A stretch of DNA of 64,000 nt. Source: Gammaproteobacteria bacterium UBA5109. GTDB taxonomy: Bacteria > Pseudomonadota > Gammaproteobacteria > Pseudomonadales > Pseudohongiellaceae. The DNA is taken from the NCBI GenBank assembly GCA_002414385.1, contig DHZH01000003.1:138530-202529 (forward strand), written 5' to 3'. The position numbers and the translations under genes were made by a program. Below, one piece after another: positions 36,501 through 45,370 of this stretch (positions are counted from its first letter, which is position 1; the number at the start of each line of letters is the position of its first letter). A model generated the notes under the pieces. It saw only the letters and a program-made list of their open reading frames with translations. It was not told where the DNA came from and ran no database searches.

Positions 36501-36528
36501 AAAGGGCTTCTCAGGAAGCCCTTTTTTT
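36501..36528 (+). terminator. Intrinsic terminator after the second module
   Basis: A perfect 10-bp stem (AAAGGGCTTC / GAAGCCCTTT) with a TCAG loop and seven T residues, 38 nt after the stop of DUF6152 copy 2. Confidence 0.9.
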
Positions 36529-36706
36529 ATCTCTGTTCACTGGTAGATGGCGTATAACTTGTTAATATAGAAGTATTTTTACTGTTCCAGGAAGAGTAAA
36601 CCAGTTACCCGTGCAGCTCCATTTTGGTTTATTATTCTGCCTCAATATAGTATCCTTCAGCCCCCTTGATACATATTGCAGTTCAGAATGCTCTGAAATG
36701 CATTAA

Positions 36707-37156
36707 TTGGGGGCTATTATTTTCGTTCTGCAGAAGTTGCAGACCCAAAGCACTGCCGCACTATGGTTAATATTACTGTTAACCACCAGTCCAGCCTGTT
36801 TCGCCGATATTTCCCTGAATTCCAATACTGAAATTTCCAGTGAAGGATACTTTGTCCTGAACTGGGTATCTGATTCGGATTTGCCGCTGGTGCTTCAACA
36901 ATCGCTCAGTGATAATTTTTCGATGGTCAAAGAAACTGAGCTGACAGATGCTGGCAGCATAACCATTACGGGCCTGGTCGACGGACTGTATTATTTTCGC
37001 GTTATAAACACATCGGAACAGAGTAATGTCGTTCCGGTGCAGGTTGAACATCACAGTCTCGGCAGAGCCCTGGGCTTTTTCTTCATGGGGCTGTTTTTAT
37101 TTTGCGTGCTGGTGGCAATTATTTTTATCGGTAATAAAAGAGAACCGACACTATGA
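36707..37156 (+). CDS. Single-pass membrane protein with fibronectin-like exterior domain
   Basis: 149 residues from a TTG at 36707; the start is uncertain (another TTG at 36737) and no ATG is available before residue 70. A signal-like segment (ALWLILLLTTSPACFA) precedes an Ig/fibronectin type III-like domain of about 80 residues (FVLNWVSDSDLPLVLQQS, ITGLVDGLYYFRV). A C-terminal membrane helix (ALGFFFMGLFLFCVLVAIIF) with a short basic tail follows. The final ATGA is shared with the start of the symporter gene, so the two proteins are translationally coupled. A sensor or accessory role for the symporter is inferred from that. Confidence 0.65.
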   Translation: MGAIIFVLQKLQTQSTAALWLILLLTTSPACFADISLNSNTEISSEGYFVLNWVSDSDLPLVLQQSLSDNFSMVKETELTDAGSITITGLVDGLYYFRVINTSEQSNVVPVQVEHHSLGRALGFFFMGLFLFCVLVAIIFIGNKREPTL

Positions 37157-38583
37157 TTGATGTGGCACTTTCTCCTGGTGTGGCATTCATCATTTTGTTC
37201 ATATTTGGTGTGCTCTGGATATTCGCCGGTTACTACCTGGGTCGAAAAAATAAAACACTGGATGACCATATGCTTGCCGGCCGTAATGTCGGGCTGGCAT
37301 TCGCTTCAGCGACAGCAATGGCAACCTGGGTTACCAGCAATACCACCATGACTGCTCCGCAGTTAACCTATCAGCTTGGCGTCTGGGGGATGATTGGCTA
37401 TTCACTTGGAGCCATTGGCTTATTACTGTTTGCGCCTCTGGCCGGCAGAATCAAGGCTTTACTGCCGCATGGTTTCACTTCCGGGGATTTTATCCGTGAA
37501 CGTTACGGTGTCATGGCCTGGCGTATCTTCTTAATTATTTCAATGTGCTATGCCATGGGTTGGCTGATCAGTCTGGGTATGGCAGGTGGTATACTGGTCA
37601 ATGCGCTAAGCGGCCTGAATTACCACCTGGGCATGAGTGTGATCATGTTTGTCTGTGTATCCTATACTTTACTGGGTGGGCTGCGCGCGGTCATAGCCAC
37701 AGACTTTGTACAGACAATCATTATTCTTCTGGGGGTTATCACGATAGCCTTTCTTGTCATTGATAATATTGGTTTTGAAACCCTGCATGAAAATCTGCAG
37801 CAGGAACATCCCATGTTACTGAGCCTGGTATTCCCGGCAGCAATCATGTTTTTGTTCAATAACCTGTTTTTTGGCGTTGGAGAAATTTTTCATTCCAATG
37901 TCTGGTGGTCAAGAGCCTTTGCCTTTCGGGTCAATACCGGAACAAAAGCTTACCTGATTGGTGGACTGTTATGGTTACCTATCCCGGTTGTGGCTGGCTT
38001 TATTGCGCTGGCAGCTCCGTCAATGGGATTGATTGTTCCTTCAGCAGACATGGTAGGGCCGATGGTTGCCGGTCAGATTCTTGGTACTACCGGCGCCGTC
38101 ATTGTATTTATCGTGATTTTTTCTGCCCTGGCCTCCAGCCTGGATTCATTACTGGCAGCGACTTCAGATTTGATTACCCAGGATCTGTATCGGGGGCATA
38201 TCAACAAGGGCGCTTCAGATGATCATTGTTATAAAGTCAGTAAATATATAATCCTGGGACTGGGTCTCCTGACCTGGTTGTTATGCCTGCCGCGGATTAC
38301 AACGCTGGCTTCCCTGTTGTATTTCACCGGTGCATTTGTTGCCAGTGCTATCTGGCCTATTGTTTTTGGACTTTATTATCGTTGGACTTCTGGCATCGCC
38401 GCTTCTCTGGCCATGCTGGCAGGAACTGTTATCGGTCTGGTCGCTTATTTTCAGATTGGCTTTTATGTGGCGGCACTGGTTTCCAGCGCTGTATCACTGG
38501 TAGTAATTGTTGTTGTCAGTTATTTCAGTAAGACCAATTTCAGTTTTGAACGTTTGTCAGAGGATAAAGGAGTCTCATCATGA
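37153..38583 (+). CDS. Sodium:solute symporter (SSS family)
   Basis: 476 residues with about 13 membrane helices. SSS features: LAGRNVGLAFASATAMATWV in the TM1-TM2 region, GYSLGAIGLLLFAPLAGRI, LISLGMAGGILVNAL, VSYTLLGGLRAVIATDF and SALASSLDSLLAATSDL in the TM8 sodium region. Its relatives carry urea, proline, pantothenate and other small organics. With the neighbouring N-carbamoyl hydrolase, a ureido compound or amino acid is a reasonable guess. It overlaps both its upstream and downstream genes by ATGA. Confidence 0.88.
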   Translation: MIDVALSPGVAFIILFIFGVLWIFAGYYLGRKNKTLDDHMLAGRNVGLAFASATAMATWVTSNTTMTAPQLTYQLGVWGMIGYSLGAIGLLLFAPLAGRIKALLPHGFTSGDFIRERYGVMAWRIFLIISMCYAMGWLISLGMAGGILVNALSGLNYHLGMSVIMFVCVSYTLLGGLRAVIATDFVQTIIILLGVITIAFLVIDNIGFETLHENLQQEHPMLLSLVFPAAIMFLFNNLFFGVGEIFHSNVWWSRAFAFRVNTGTKAYLIGGLLWLPIPVVAGFIALAAPSMGLIVPSADMVGPMVAGQILGTTGAVIVFIVIFSALASSLDSLLAATSDLITQDLYRGHINKGASDDHCYKVSKYIILGLGLLTWLLCLPRITTLASLLYFTGAFVASAIWPIVFGLYYRWTSGIAASLAMLAGTVIGLVAYFQIGFYVAALVSSAVSLVVIVVVSYFSKTNFSFERLSEDKGVSS

Positions 38584-38699
38584 TTTCTCTTTCGGCATTA
38601 ACCGTACTGGTCTGGCTGGCACTGGGGATAACAGTGCTTGCGCCGATTTTACTGATCGGTCTTCTTATCAGGGATAATAAAAGAGGTGATTTATGGTAG
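38580..38699 (+). CDS. 39-residue membrane peptide, probable symporter accessory protein
   Basis: ATG at 38580 overlaps the symporter stop (ATGA), and the TAG at 38697 overlaps the carbamoyltransferase start. The product is one hydrophobic helix (LTVLVWLALGITVLAPILL) with a short charged tail (RDNKRGDLW). Small coupled peptides of this type are known beside SSS and NSS transporters, for example MetS and symporter small accessory proteins. It is too short for most gene finders but the double overlap makes it convincing. Confidence 0.75.
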   Translation: MISLSALTVLVWLALGITVLAPILLIGLLIRDNKRGDLW

Positions 38700-39784
38700 A
38701 CCAGCAGGAGCGTGCCAAGCTTGTTGCCGGTGAAAATGCAGTTAACCGGGAAAGACCCGAGGTTTACGGTGATTCGCACCCGAAAGAGTTGCTGCGAATT
38801 ATTGTCGAAGACGGAGAACATCTTCTGCCACTGGAAAACCAGCATATTCTTTCTGCTGATCAGTTTGATCAGAAGACTTTGCTGCAGCTTTTCAGATTGG
38901 CAGCCAAGTATGAAAGTAACCCGGAACGTTTCAGTACGCCATTGCAGGGGAAAATCCTGATCAGCGCTTTTTATGAACCCAGTACCCGTACCCGACTGTC
39001 ATTTGAAAGTGCCTGGCATCGACTGGGTGGTGACATTATGTCTATTACTGACCGCTCGACCACCGGGATTGCCAAGGGTGAATCGCTGTCGGATGTTGGT
39101 GAGATGTTTAATAACTATGCAGACTGTGTCGTGTTACGTGATACACAGGAGAAATCCCTGCCGGAAATGCGTAGTTCACTGAGAATTCCGATTATTAATG
39201 CGGGAAATGGTGTGGATGAACACCCGACTCAGGCGATGGCAGATTTATATACCATTTTTAAATGGCGCCCGGCACTGGTTAAAAAGAAAGTCCTGAAAAA
39301 AGACAAAATTAAAATGGGTCTCATCGGGGTACCCAACCGCATGAGAACAGTAAGGAGTCTGTTGAAGATATTTTCCATATTTCCGGAAATGTTTGATGAG
39401 ATTCTGATATTTGATAACGGTGATGAATCCAGTGATGAAATCCTTGAGGAAATGCAGGAACGGGGTTTGAATGTTAAACGTGCCACAAATTCATTTGATG
39501 CCTGCCTTCCCGATCTTGATGTAATTTACATTAATGCGATTGCCTGGGTAGGGGACAGTTTTGAAACCTATGGTGGCGATGATTACAAACTGGATGCCAG
39601 TATGCCGTTCAAGGAAGGTGCGATTATTCTGCATCCCCTGGCGCGTGGGGAAGAACTGGCAACTGATCTTGATAGCACTCCTCACAACTGGTATTTCTCT
39701 CAGGCCAGAGGTGCCGTATTTGTCAGAATGGCACTGCTGACCTGTCTGGTACACAGGAAAGGCCGTGTGCTTGATGTTATTTAA
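38693..39784 (+). CDS. Aspartate-carbamoyltransferase homologue with altered amino-acid site
   Basis: 363 residues. The carbamoyl-phosphate site is intact: S-T-R-T-R at 97-101, the 80s-loop Lys at 128 (TTGIAKGESLSD), Arg149, His177 in DEHPTQAMADL, and Arg218. The C-terminus closely follows ATCase (HPLARGEELATDLDSTPHNWYF). However, the ATCase T-R-V-Q segment (E. coli Arg229/Gln231, which hold aspartate) is N-A-I-A-W (281-285), and HPLPR is HPLAR. There is also a 50-residue N-terminal extension. A nucleophile other than aspartate is therefore likely. It is coupled to the symporter and membrane peptide upstream and lies 49 nt before the amidotransferase gene. Confidence 0.8.
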   Translation: MVDQQERAKLVAGENAVNRERPEVYGDSHPKELLRIIVEDGEHLLPLENQHILSADQFDQKTLLQLFRLAAKYESNPERFSTPLQGKILISAFYEPSTRTRLSFESAWHRLGGDIMSITDRSTTGIAKGESLSDVGEMFNNYADCVVLRDTQEKSLPEMRSSLRIPIINAGNGVDEHPTQAMADLYTIFKWRPALVKKKVLKKDKIKMGLIGVPNRMRTVRSLLKIFSIFPEMFDEILIFDNGDESSDEILEEMQERGLNVKRATNSFDACLPDLDVIYINAIAWVGDSFETYGGDDYKLDASMPFKEGAIILHPLARGEELATDLDSTPHNWYFSQARGAVFVRMALLTCLVHRKGRVLDVI

Positions 39785-39833
39785 AATGATATTCCCAATA
39801 ATTCTCAAAAACGACAGGAAAACTATATAAAAG

Positions 39834-41843
39834 ATGTGTGGTATTGCGGGTGTAATTCATACCCAGAAGAATGAAGAAATAAATCCCCAGACTTTAGTTA
39901 ACATGGCAGCTATTCAGCATCATCGGGGACCCGATGGTTTTGGCTACCAGACCTTCAAGGATCATGGTGTTGGTTTTTCCCATGCCAGACTTTCCATTAT
40001 TGACCTCGATGAAAATAGGGGTAAACAGCCTTTCGTCAGTGGTGACGGTAATTTGTTGCTGGCACATAACGGTGAGTTTTATGATTATCAGCGCATTCGT
40101 GCTCGACTGACTGCACAGGGTGATCGATTTGCCTCCAAGAGTGACTCGGAAATTATTCTGCATCTTTATCCGCGCATGGGCATCGAAGGGACACTGCCTT
40201 ATCTGCGAGGGGAGTTTGCCTTCGCCCTCTATGATAAAAAAATTGAAACAAGCTTCCTGGTGCGCGACCGTTTCGGAATCAAGCCGCTGTACTGGACTCA
40301 GGTAAATGGCAAAGTAATATTCGGCTCCGAGCTGAAAGTTTTGTTTGCCCATCCTGAAGTCAAACCAAAATTTTCCAATGAAGGTCTTTATCACCAGTTG
40401 ATCCAGACCATGGTGCCGGGTAGCACAGCTTTTGAAGGTATACACCAGGTTAAACCCGGTCATGTGGTCAGTATCAAACGCAAGGGTGAAGCGCTGGAAA
40501 TCAATGAGCATAAATACTGGGATCTGGATTTTCCGCAGGAGCGGGATCGTCCGGAAATAGGTGAGGAAGAAGCGATCGAACAGGTTCGTGAAAGCCTGCT
40601 TAATGCTGTAGATCTGCGTATGGTAGCTGATGTACCGGTTGGTTCCTATCTTTCCGGTGGTATCGATTCCTGCGCCATTCTCGGTCTGGCTTCTGCCAGC
40701 AGTCAGGGGCCGGTGAAAGCCTTTACCATCGGCTTTGATGACAAAAATTATGATGAAAGTGCCATTGCCACTGAAATGGCTGAATCCTGTGGTGCCGATC
40801 AGGACATCATGCGCCTGTCCGGTAATGAGCTCTACGGGCACTTTGAAAAAACTCTCTGGCACACGGAAAGAACAATTTACAACACTCTGGGTGTGGCCAA
40901 GTATTTGATGAGCCAGCATGTCAACAACAGCAATTATAAAGTGGTCATGACCGGTGAAGGTTCGGATGAACTGTTTGGTGGCTATCCGGCTTTTCGTCGC
41001 GATATGTTTTTACATGGACTGGACAGCCTGAGTGCTGATGAAAAAGAGGAATGGCACTCCTTGCTTAACGAAAGTAATGCGCTTTTTACCGGTGCCATGC
41101 TCTCGCGTGATCAGGTTGATGACAAGGATTTACATTTTCGTGTCGGTTTCACACCGAGCTGTCTGCAACCCTGGCTGGCCTGCGCTGATTATGTGCCAAA
41201 TTTACTGGAAAAATCCAAACGGGAAGAGCTCAGTGATTACAGTCCGGGAGCAGCCATTGCCGACACACTTGATGAGGATCAGCTCAAAGGCCGCCATGCC
41301 CTGGATAAAGCCCAGTATGTCTGGTGTAAAACCATGCTCGAAGGACAGATTCTTACCTGGGGTGGTGACCGTGTAGACATGGCTAATTCCATGGAAGCCA
41401 GGCCGGCTTTTCTGGACCATCATCTGGCCAAGATGGCTGTTAATTTACCGCCGGAATATCGCATCAAGGGCAGAACGGAAAAGTGGGTCTTGCGTGAGGC
41501 CATGAAGGGCATCCTGCCCGAAGTCCTCTATAAACGGGAAAAATTCGCTTTCATGGCGCCGCCGGCACACACCGATGAAACCAAATGGAAACAAATGAAA
41601 CAGATCTCAGATAAATATCTGAGCCGGGAACGCATTGAGGATGCCGGCCTGCTGTCTTACGATGGGGTTTGTGATTTGTTTGATCGGCATGACAAGCCAG
41701 AAGTGAGCACCGCAGAAAAAGTGCAGATGGATGCAATTATCAATCACCTGATGGGAGTTCAGGTGCTGCACGAACATTTTATTAACACTAATGTCCCAGC
41801 TCTGGCAGAACAACGAGCCAAAGAACTGGGCTGGACAGTCTGA
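39834..41843 (+). CDS. asnB: Asparagine-synthetase-like glutamine-dependent amidotransferase
   Basis: 669 residues. The N-terminal class II glutaminase starts with the nucleophile Cys2 (MCGIAGVIH) and has ARLSIIDL and HNGEFYDY. The synthetase domain has the pyrophosphate loop SGGIDS at 274-279 and GEGSDELFGGYPAF. The family amidates a carboxylate through an acyl-AMP. Real asparagine synthetase B is about 550 residues; this one is longer and sits in a carbamoyl/ureido operon. Amidation of another acid, as in AsnO of N-acetylglutaminylglutamine amide synthesis, is as likely as asparagine synthesis. The gene symbol marks the family only. Confidence 0.85.
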   Translation: MCGIAGVIHTQKNEEINPQTLVNMAAIQHHRGPDGFGYQTFKDHGVGFSHARLSIIDLDENRGKQPFVSGDGNLLLAHNGEFYDYQRIRARLTAQGDRFASKSDSEIILHLYPRMGIEGTLPYLRGEFAFALYDKKIETSFLVRDRFGIKPLYWTQVNGKVIFGSELKVLFAHPEVKPKFSNEGLYHQLIQTMVPGSTAFEGIHQVKPGHVVSIKRKGEALEINEHKYWDLDFPQERDRPEIGEEEAIEQVRESLLNAVDLRMVADVPVGSYLSGGIDSCAILGLASASSQGPVKAFTIGFDDKNYDESAIATEMAESCGADQDIMRLSGNELYGHFEKTLWHTERTIYNTLGVAKYLMSQHVNNSNYKVVMTGEGSDELFGGYPAFRRDMFLHGLDSLSADEKEEWHSLLNESNALFTGAMLSRDQVDDKDLHFRVGFTPSCLQPWLACADYVPNLLEKSKREELSDYSPGAAIADTLDEDQLKGRHALDKAQYVWCKTMLEGQILTWGGDRVDMANSMEARPAFLDHHLAKMAVNLPPEYRIKGRTEKWVLREAMKGILPEVLYKREKFAFMAPPAHTDETKWKQMKQISDKYLSRERIEDAGLLSYDGVCDLFDRHDKPEVSTAEKVQMDAIINHLMGVQVLHEHFINTNVPALAEQRAKELGWTV

Positions 41844-41857
41844 TACACAGAAGGGAT

Positions 41858-43096
41858 ATGACAGAATACAGCGTCAATATTGAGCGAATCAAACAGGATT
41901 TATATACCGTTGGCCGTTATGGCTATAACCCGGAGGATCAGGGGATATACCGACAGGGTTTCAGTGATGAGGACATGCGGGCACGTTTCTGGCTTGAAGA
42001 CCAGTTTGCAGAACTGGGTCTTGAGCACTACATGGATGGTGCAGGTAATGTGGTTGGCCGTTATGGTGTCAAAGATCACAAATCCCTGATCATCGCCTCT
42101 CATCTTGATTCGGTACCAGCTGGTGGCATGTTTGACGGGGTGCTCGGCGTCATGGCCGGGCTGGAATGCGTTCGCGTTATCAAGGAAAACAACATCCCCT
42201 TGAAGCATGCGATTGAAGTGATTGCTACCAGTGAAGAAGAAGGGCGCTTTGGTGGCATGCTCGGAGCACAGGCACTGACCGGCAACCTGAAACTGGACTG
42301 GCTGGAACGGGCCAAGGATCACAGTGGCGAGTTACTGCGGGATGCCATGGCAGCCTGCCAACTGCCTTACCATCTGGCACTGGATGCTGCTCGAGACCCG
42401 GAGGAACTGATTGGTTTTCTGGAACTGCATATCGAACAGGGTCCGGTGCTGGAACAGAGCAATATGACCATCGGTGTGGTCGAAGGCATCTCCGGAGTAT
42501 TCAAATGGCTGATCAAGTTTATCGGCAAGGCAGATCATGCCGGTACGGCGCCAATGAATCTGCGCAGTGATGCCTTCATGGGTGTGGCCGATTTTGCTCA
42601 CGAAATCAGTCGCATCATTGATGAGGAAGGCACCGATAAAAGCCGTTTAACCATTGGTTCAGTAGAGCTCAAACCGGGGTTTGCGCATACTGTGCCGGGG
42701 CAGGTTGAATTTACCCTGGTCGGCCGGGACATGTCTGAGGAAGTTATGGAAAATCTTGCCGAAGCCTGCCGTAAAGTCTGCTCCTCCATCGCCCGCAAAC
42801 ACAAGCTGATGTTTGAATATGAACAGATGAGCTGGCTGGAACCCAGGCCCTGCTCGAATGAAATGATTGATTTGCTGGAACGGCATTCCAAGGCATTGGG
42901 TTACAAAACCTTGCTAATGCCCAGTGGAGCTGGCCATGATGCTCAGTTCTTTACTGATATTACCCCCACCGGCTTATTGTTCATTCCCAGTGTCGGCGGT
43001 GTCAGCCATGCGCCGGATGAATGGAGTCACTGGCACGACGTTGAAAAGGGCTGTAATGTCCTGCTCAATGCCACCCTGGAACTAACTGCCGCCTGA
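41858..43096 (+). CDS. M20-family Zn-dependent hydrolase (N-carbamoyl-amino-acid/allantoate type)
   Basis: 412 residues. The AllC/HyuC/beta-ureidopropionase pattern with a two-metal site: H82 and D93 (SHLDSVPAGGMFDG), Glu pair near 127-128 (ATSEEEGRFGG), H191 (LELHIEQGPVLE) and a late His (GGVSHAPDEW). A dimerisation lid lies at about 215-330 with KADHAGTAPMNLRSDA. Members hydrolyse ureido bonds, releasing CO2 and ammonia. It starts 14 nt after the amidotransferase gene behind AAGGG. Enzymes that add and remove a carbamoyl group in one operon is the puzzle of this cluster. Confidence 0.9.
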   Translation: MTEYSVNIERIKQDLYTVGRYGYNPEDQGIYRQGFSDEDMRARFWLEDQFAELGLEHYMDGAGNVVGRYGVKDHKSLIIASHLDSVPAGGMFDGVLGVMAGLECVRVIKENNIPLKHAIEVIATSEEEGRFGGMLGAQALTGNLKLDWLERAKDHSGELLRDAMAACQLPYHLALDAARDPEELIGFLELHIEQGPVLEQSNMTIGVVEGISGVFKWLIKFIGKADHAGTAPMNLRSDAFMGVADFAHEISRIIDEEGTDKSRLTIGSVELKPGFAHTVPGQVEFTLVGRDMSEEVMENLAEACRKVCSSIARKHKLMFEYEQMSWLEPRPCSNEMIDLLERHSKALGYKTLLMPSGAGHDAQFFTDITPTGLLFIPSVGGVSHAPDEWSHWHDVEKGCNVLLNATLELTAA

Positions 43097-43100
43097 AGTC

Positions 43101-45296
43101 CTAATCAGGCAGGCTCAGGGCAACAATTTCCGCTGAATCTCCCATTGTCACGGTTGTGACAATGTATTGTCTGCCTTCATGCATATAGGTGGTCGGCGGG
43201 GCGACATGATTTCCAGGTAAGGTAATTTCAGCCAGTATTTCACCGCTGGCCTTGTCATGTGCCCTGAAAATTGGACCACCACCCTGACCCTCACCACTGA
43301 AAAGCAGAGACTGCGTAACCAGCAGGCCGGTATGGGTGGAGACACCGGTTCTGGGGATATCCACGCCTTCCAACAGTGGGTGATTTTGCAGTTCCTCAGG
43401 AGTATCCGCATTGGCAATCATCCAGGCATGTTCACCGGTATTCAGATCAATGGCCGTGATACGACCATAGGGAGGCTTGAACAGTTCAATACCCTCAACG
43501 TTCATGGCCGGATTGTTACCGTTTCCGCCATTAACATAAATTGATTCAGAACCGGTTTCAGATCCTGGAATCAGGGCAAAGGTCATCAGGCAACTGCGGG
43601 AGGGAACATAAAGTATGCCGGTTTCCGGATCGTAGGCCCCGCCTTCCCAGTTGGCCCCGCCAGTGGAGCAGGGCATTGCCAGGGTGCCGCGTGTCCCATC
43701 TAGAGAATCGCGCAGGGATGGCGGGGTAAAAACTGATTCACTCAGGCGCAGCCCCTGAATTCGTTCGCGTGCCATGGCATTGATTTCAGGAGTGAAATCT
43801 ACCAGGTCTGCTTCGGTAAAGCCCTGTTGATCATAGGGCAATGGTAATACCGGGAAAGGCTGGGTTGCAGCGGTCCATTCCCCGGGCACATCAGTTTGCG
43901 GGACGGCTCTTTCTTCAATACCGAAATAGGGCTCACCGGTTTCCCGGTCATAGATATAGGCCATGGACTGTTTGGTAAGTTGCACCAGTACTTTATCGCC
44001 ATTGGGCAGGTCGGCCAGAATCGGCGCCTGTGGAATATCCCAGTCCCAGATATCATGATGTACCAGTTGTTGATACCAGACCATTTCACCGGTCCGATAA
44101 TCCAGTGCCACCAGGGAGGAACTGAAAAGGTTGTTGCCAGGTCGGTGACCGCCATAGTAATCATTGGTAGGCGCCTCAACGGGCAGATACACCAGCCCTA
44201 ATTCGGGGTCCGCCGACATGGGAGCCCAGACTCCGGCATTTCCAGTGATCAGGGCCGAACTTTCCAGCCAGGTGTCATAACCGAATTCGCCGGGCTCGGG
44301 AATGGTTTTGAAGGTCCAGAGTTCTTCACCGCTGCGGACATCATAGGCCTTGATATCGCCTTTCACATTCGAAGGATAGGGGGCCAGTCCTCCGGGAGAC
44401 ATGGCAGCGCCGACAATAATCACATCATTAACTACCAGTGGCGGCATGGATAAACCGATATCAATATCATCACGGCCGATTCCAAGCCGTAAACCCTGCT
44501 GCATATCCACCCAGCCACTGGCACCGAATGTTTCCAGGGGCAGACCGGTACGGGCATTAAGAGCCACCAGATAATAACCAGGAGTTACCGTCAGGATGAC
44601 TTCCTGATTGCCGTCGGTCCAGTAGGCCAGGCCTTTGCCGGAGCCTTTGCGGGGCGCATCAACAAAACGCTGGCCTTCCTGTGGGCGCCAGATCCACAGG
44701 GTCTGGCCGGTAGCAGGATCTATGGCAACAACATTACGGGTAGCACCCGCAGTGGCATACATGGTGCCGTTAATCGTCAGTGGAGATGTTTGTGAAATAG
44801 GGGAGTTTCCCGGACCGATATTGCGGTTACTCCAACGCCAGACAACTTCCAGCTCTTGCACATTGTCCGCATTAATCTGCTCCAGTTCGGAATAACGGCG
44901 GGAAGCAATATCACCGTTCATATTCAGCCAAGGGTAGTTGGCATCAGGATCAATGTTGGATGGCGCAGAAATAGTCCAGGCAGAAAGTTCGGCGAGAGTT
45001 AGTGGTGATTCAGGAGTCTCCACCCGGCCCAGATCCAGAAACAGGTTGGTCAGATTCAGATACTGTTCTTGCGACAGGGAACCGGGATTATCAACCGGCA
45101 TGGTTGCACGCATTCGACTGTAGAGTTCCTCGGCGCTTCTGCCATACCAGTCATTTCGCAGGCGCTGTTCAATTTCTATTGACAGATGGCAACGGGCACA
45201 GAGTAGCTGATAGGTGCTTTGATCTGTTGGTTGTGTATACACCTGAGATGCAGCGGCGAAGGACAGGATTAGGAGAAAGTTCTTGAACCATTGCAT
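43101..45296 (-). CDS. PQQ-dependent dehydrogenase with N-terminal cytochrome c domain
   Basis: 731 residues. Signal peptide, then a short c-type haem domain with C33-A-R-C36-H37 and a possible Met ligand near 66, then an eight-bladed quinoprotein propeller (about 120-731). Blades show the W-docking pattern: GDIASRRYSELEQINADNV, QTLWIWRPQEGQ, GEELWTFKTIPEPGEFGYDTW and VWYQQLVHHDIWDWDIPQAP. The combination resembles membrane-glucose-dehydrogenase-like quinoproteins but with no membrane anchor, so it is probably soluble in the periplasm. The electron route is PQQ to haem c. The substrate (sugar or alcohol) is unknown, and no PQQ synthesis genes are in the window. Confidence 0.87.
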   Translation of the reverse strand: MQWFKNFLLILSFAAASQVYTQPTDQSTYQLLCARCHLSIEIEQRLRNDWYGRSAEELYSRMRATMPVDNPGSLSQEQYLNLTNLFLDLGRVETPESPLTLAELSAWTISAPSNIDPDANYPWLNMNGDIASRRYSELEQINADNVQELEVVWRWSNRNIGPGNSPISQTSPLTINGTMYATAGATRNVVAIDPATGQTLWIWRPQEGQRFVDAPRKGSGKGLAYWTDGNQEVILTVTPGYYLVALNARTGLPLETFGASGWVDMQQGLRLGIGRDDIDIGLSMPPLVVNDVIIVGAAMSPGGLAPYPSNVKGDIKAYDVRSGEELWTFKTIPEPGEFGYDTWLESSALITGNAGVWAPMSADPELGLVYLPVEAPTNDYYGGHRPGNNLFSSSLVALDYRTGEMVWYQQLVHHDIWDWDIPQAPILADLPNGDKVLVQLTKQSMAYIYDRETGEPYFGIEERAVPQTDVPGEWTAATQPFPVLPLPYDQQGFTEADLVDFTPEINAMARERIQGLRLSESVFTPPSLRDSLDGTRGTLAMPCSTGGANWEGGAYDPETGILYVPSRSCLMTFALIPGSETGSESIYVNGGNGNNPAMNVEGIELFKPPYGRITAIDLNTGEHAWMIANADTPEELQNHPLLEGVDIPRTGVSTHTGLLVTQSLLFSGEGQGGGPIFRAHDKASGEILAEITLPGNHVAPPTTYMHEGRQYIVTTVTMGDSAEIVALSLPD

Positions 45297-45370
45297 TATT
45301 ATTGTTTTCCGTTCAGAGGAATATCAGCCTGATACTACTCCAGATAATACCTCGGTTGAAGAGCCTGATA

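Noticed and set aside
39894..40919. Long open frame of 341 codons on the minus strand
   Set aside because: It lies wholly antisense inside the asnB-like gene, whose catalytic motifs are intact; its product has no recognisable domain.
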